A stretch of DNA of 6,756 bases, from NCBI GenBank assembly GCA_900552305.1, contig URZD01000119.1, forward strand, positions 1-6,756, in the 5' to 3' direction. Positions 5,441 through 6,756 of this stretch are shown piece by piece. The translations under genes were made by a program, and so were the position numbers. Numbering within the stretch: position 1 is the stretch's first letter; each line of letters starts with the position of its first letter. Source of the stretch: an uncultured Eubacteriales bacterium. Lineage in GTDB: Bacteria; Bacillota; Clostridia; Monoglobales; Monoglobaceae. The notes below the pieces were generated by a model, which had not been told where the DNA came from, did not search any database, and saw only the letters and a list, made by a program, of their open reading frames with translations.

Positions 5441-5579
5441 CGGCAAAGGATATAGCTCTTTCGCACCCGAATACGGGACGCGCCAAACGGCGGCAGACCA
5501 TGCCGCAAGGCTCAGATGCGATTGGACGGGGTTTTGCCCCTTATTGAAAAACTTGAAAGGCTGAAAGGTTGGATTTTTT
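5441..5579 (+). other. Structured 139-bp spacer between pstC and pstA
   Basis: The spacer holds three consecutive small hairpins: CGC-a-CCCG-aata-CGGG-ac-GCG (5462-5482), GCGGCA-gacca-TGCCGC (5490-5506) and GGGG-ttttg-CCCC (5528-5540). No promoter is evident. The last hairpin lacks a clean T tract, so it is not a convincing terminator. The sequence could be an inserted intergenic repeat, an RNA-processing site or a translation-control element for pstA. Nothing in it identifies a known element. Confidence 0.4.
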
Positions 5580-6443
5580 ATGCTCCGAAAAAAAATGTCG
5601 TTTGAAAGACGGTTGTATATCGGCACAATGAAGCTGTTTATGTGGATTTCGGCGGGACTTACGTGCGCTCTTGTACTGTTTCTTATAGCCTATGTTTTGT
5701 ACAAGGGCATACCCAATATAAGCCGAGAGCTGATTTCGACAAGTCCGAGCTATCTTTCGGGCAAAATCGGAATACTGCCCGATATACTGAATACAATCTA
5801 CATAGTTTTGGCAACGCTTGTGTATGTGATTCCGCTCGGCGTGGGCGCGGCGATTTATCTCACCGAGTACGCGCAGAACAAGCGGATTGTCGGAATAATA
5901 GAGTATGCGGCAGAGACGCTTTCGGGAATACCGTCAATTATATACGGACTTGTGGGAATGTTGTTTTTCTGTCAGTTTTTGGATATGCAGACCTCGCTTA
6001 TTGCGGGGGCGTTCACACTTGTCATCATGAACCTTCCGACGATTATGCGGACGACTCAGGAGAGCCTGAAAACCGTTCCGCAAAGCTACCGCGAGGGCGC
6101 CTTCGGACTTGGCGCAGGAAAATGGAGGACTATCAGAACGGTGGTTTTGCCGAGCTGCGTTGACGGAGTGATTACGGGTTGTATTCTCTCGGTCGGCAGA
6201 ATTATCGGCGAGTCGGCGGCGCTTTTGTTCACGGCGGGTTTTGCGCACTCGCTGAACAACATCATTGACGGACTCGGAAGCGCGGGTGCGACGCTGACGG
6301 TTGCACTCTATGTCTATGCAAAGGAACAGGGCGAGTTCGGCGTGGCGTTTGCGATTGCGGCGATTCTGCTGATACTTACGCTTGTTATTAACCTTATTGC
6401 CACGTTTGTCGGCAAGTATTTTGCAAAAAGGAGAAGCATATGA
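5580..6443 (+). CDS. pstA: Phosphate ABC transporter permease PstA
   Basis: This 287-residue inner-membrane protein is the second channel subunit. Hydrophobic helices lie near 19-42, 68-96, 112-134, 138-156, 195-220 and 253-278. Diagnostic motifs are SGKIGILPDILNTIY (60-74), LSGIPSIIYGLVG (114-126), the EAA coupling loop SYREGAFGLGAGKWRTI (169-185) and GRIIGESAALLFTAG (206-220). The weak ribosome site (AAAGG at 5564-5568, 11 nt upstream, or GGA at 5571-5573, 6 nt upstream) and the long upstream spacer contrast with the other operon genes. A second in-frame ATG at 5595 (residue 6) is possible but has no better site. Its TGA overlaps the pstB start by 4 bp, which suggests translational coupling of PstA and PstB. 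Confidence 0.95.
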   Translation: MLRKKMSFERRLYIGTMKLFMWISAGLTCALVLFLIAYVLYKGIPNISRELISTSPSYLSGKIGILPDILNTIYIVLATLVYVIPLGVGAAIYLTEYAQNKRIVGIIEYAAETLSGIPSIIYGLVGMLFFCQFLDMQTSLIAGAFTLVIMNLPTIMRTTQESLKTVPQSYREGAFGLGAGKWRTIRTVVLPSCVDGVITGCILSVGRIIGESAALLFTAGFAHSLNNIIDGLGSAGATLTVALYVYAKEQGEFGVAFAIAAILLILTLVINLIATFVGKYFAKRRSI

Positions 6444-6756
6444 ATAACATTATGACCGTAAAGGATTTGTGTCTGTGGTACGGAGAATCCCAGGCGCTTA
6501 AAAATATAAATATAAATATCCCAAAGAATACGATAAACGCGCTTATAGGGCCGTCGGGCTGCGGAAAGTCGACCTTCCTTAAAACGCTGAACCGTATGAA
6601 CGACCTTATACCGGGCGTAAAAATCACGGGCGAGGTTAAGTACCGCGACACGGATATTTTTGCTCCGTCAACCGATGTGTGCGAGCTGCGGCGCGATATC
6701 GGAATGGTGTTCCAAAAGCCGAATCCGTTTCCGATGAGCATATACGACAACATCGC
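6440..6756 (+). CDS. pstB: Phosphate ABC transporter ATP-binding protein PstB, N-terminal part
   Basis: The gene starts at an ATG overlapping the pstA stop (ATGA at 6440-6443) with AGGAGA (6429-6434) 5 nt upstream, and runs off the window after 105 codons of an expected 250 or so. PstB is the cytoplasmic ATPase that powers phosphate import. Visible parts are the Walker A motif GPSGCGKST (about 37-45), the PstB-typical LNRMNDLIPG (49-58) and the Q-loop region GMVFQKPNPFPMSIYDN (88-104), where FQKPNPFPMSI is specific for PstB among ABC ATPases. The signature motif, Walker B and H-loop lie outside the window. A phoU gene commonly follows pstB but cannot be seen here. Confidence 0.95.
   Translation, partial: MNNIMTVKDLCLWYGESQALKNININIPKNTINALIGPSGCGKSTFLKTLNRMNDLIPGVKITGEVKYRDTDIFAPSTDVCELRRDIGMVFQKPNPFPMSIYDNI

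Noticed and set aside
4936..5626. Two long minus-strand open frames over pstC and the pstC-pstA spacer
   Set aside because: They are antisense to a well-supported pstC, have no recognisable domain, and are basic or serine-rich, as shadow frames usually are.

Overview
This window looks like ordinary chromosomal DNA of a Gram-positive anaerobe of the class Clostridia. The evidence is the strong AGGAGG-type ribosome sites, the lipoprotein-type PstS, the pstS-pstC-pstA-pstB gene order, a YczE-type membrane protein and a clostridial-style prolyl-tRNA editing protein. By eye, genes have middling GC content and spacers are AT-rich. No species can be named. I see no transposase, phage gene, CRISPR array, rRNA or tRNA.

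Layout. Positions 1-228 hold the 3' end of an Orn/Lys/Arg decarboxylase gene. A good extended -10 promoter (275-303) then drives a roughly 165-nt leader that can fold into several stems, followed by putP (476-2005), a sodium/proline symporter. The putP-yczE spacer (2006-2236) contains two strong hairpins and a degenerate repeat. One of the hairpins is a terminator pointing the wrong way for its neighbours. A YczE-family membrane protein (2237-2839) follows. It converges on a minus-strand ProX/PrdX-type Ala-tRNA(Pro) deacylase (2946-3437), whose terminator overlaps its last codons.

A divergent, very AT-rich control region (3438-3628) carries several TTTACA/TTCACA hexamers and a TATAAT box, as expected for a phosphate-starvation (PhoP) promoter. 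It precedes the high-affinity phosphate transporter operon: pstS (3629-4486), pstC (4562-5440), pstA (5580-6443) and the start of pstB (from 6440, cut by the window end). PstS binds phosphate outside the membrane, PstC and PstA form the channel, and PstB supplies ATP hydrolysis. A GC-rich hairpin separates pstS from pstC, which would suit higher PstS output. An unusually long structured spacer of 139 bp separates pstC from pstA, while pstA and pstB overlap by 4 bp.

The protein-coding content is conventional, and I found no convincing new multi-gene system. The parts worth a second look are non-coding: the putP leader, the repeat and antisense-oriented terminator between putP and yczE, and the pstC-pstA spacer.
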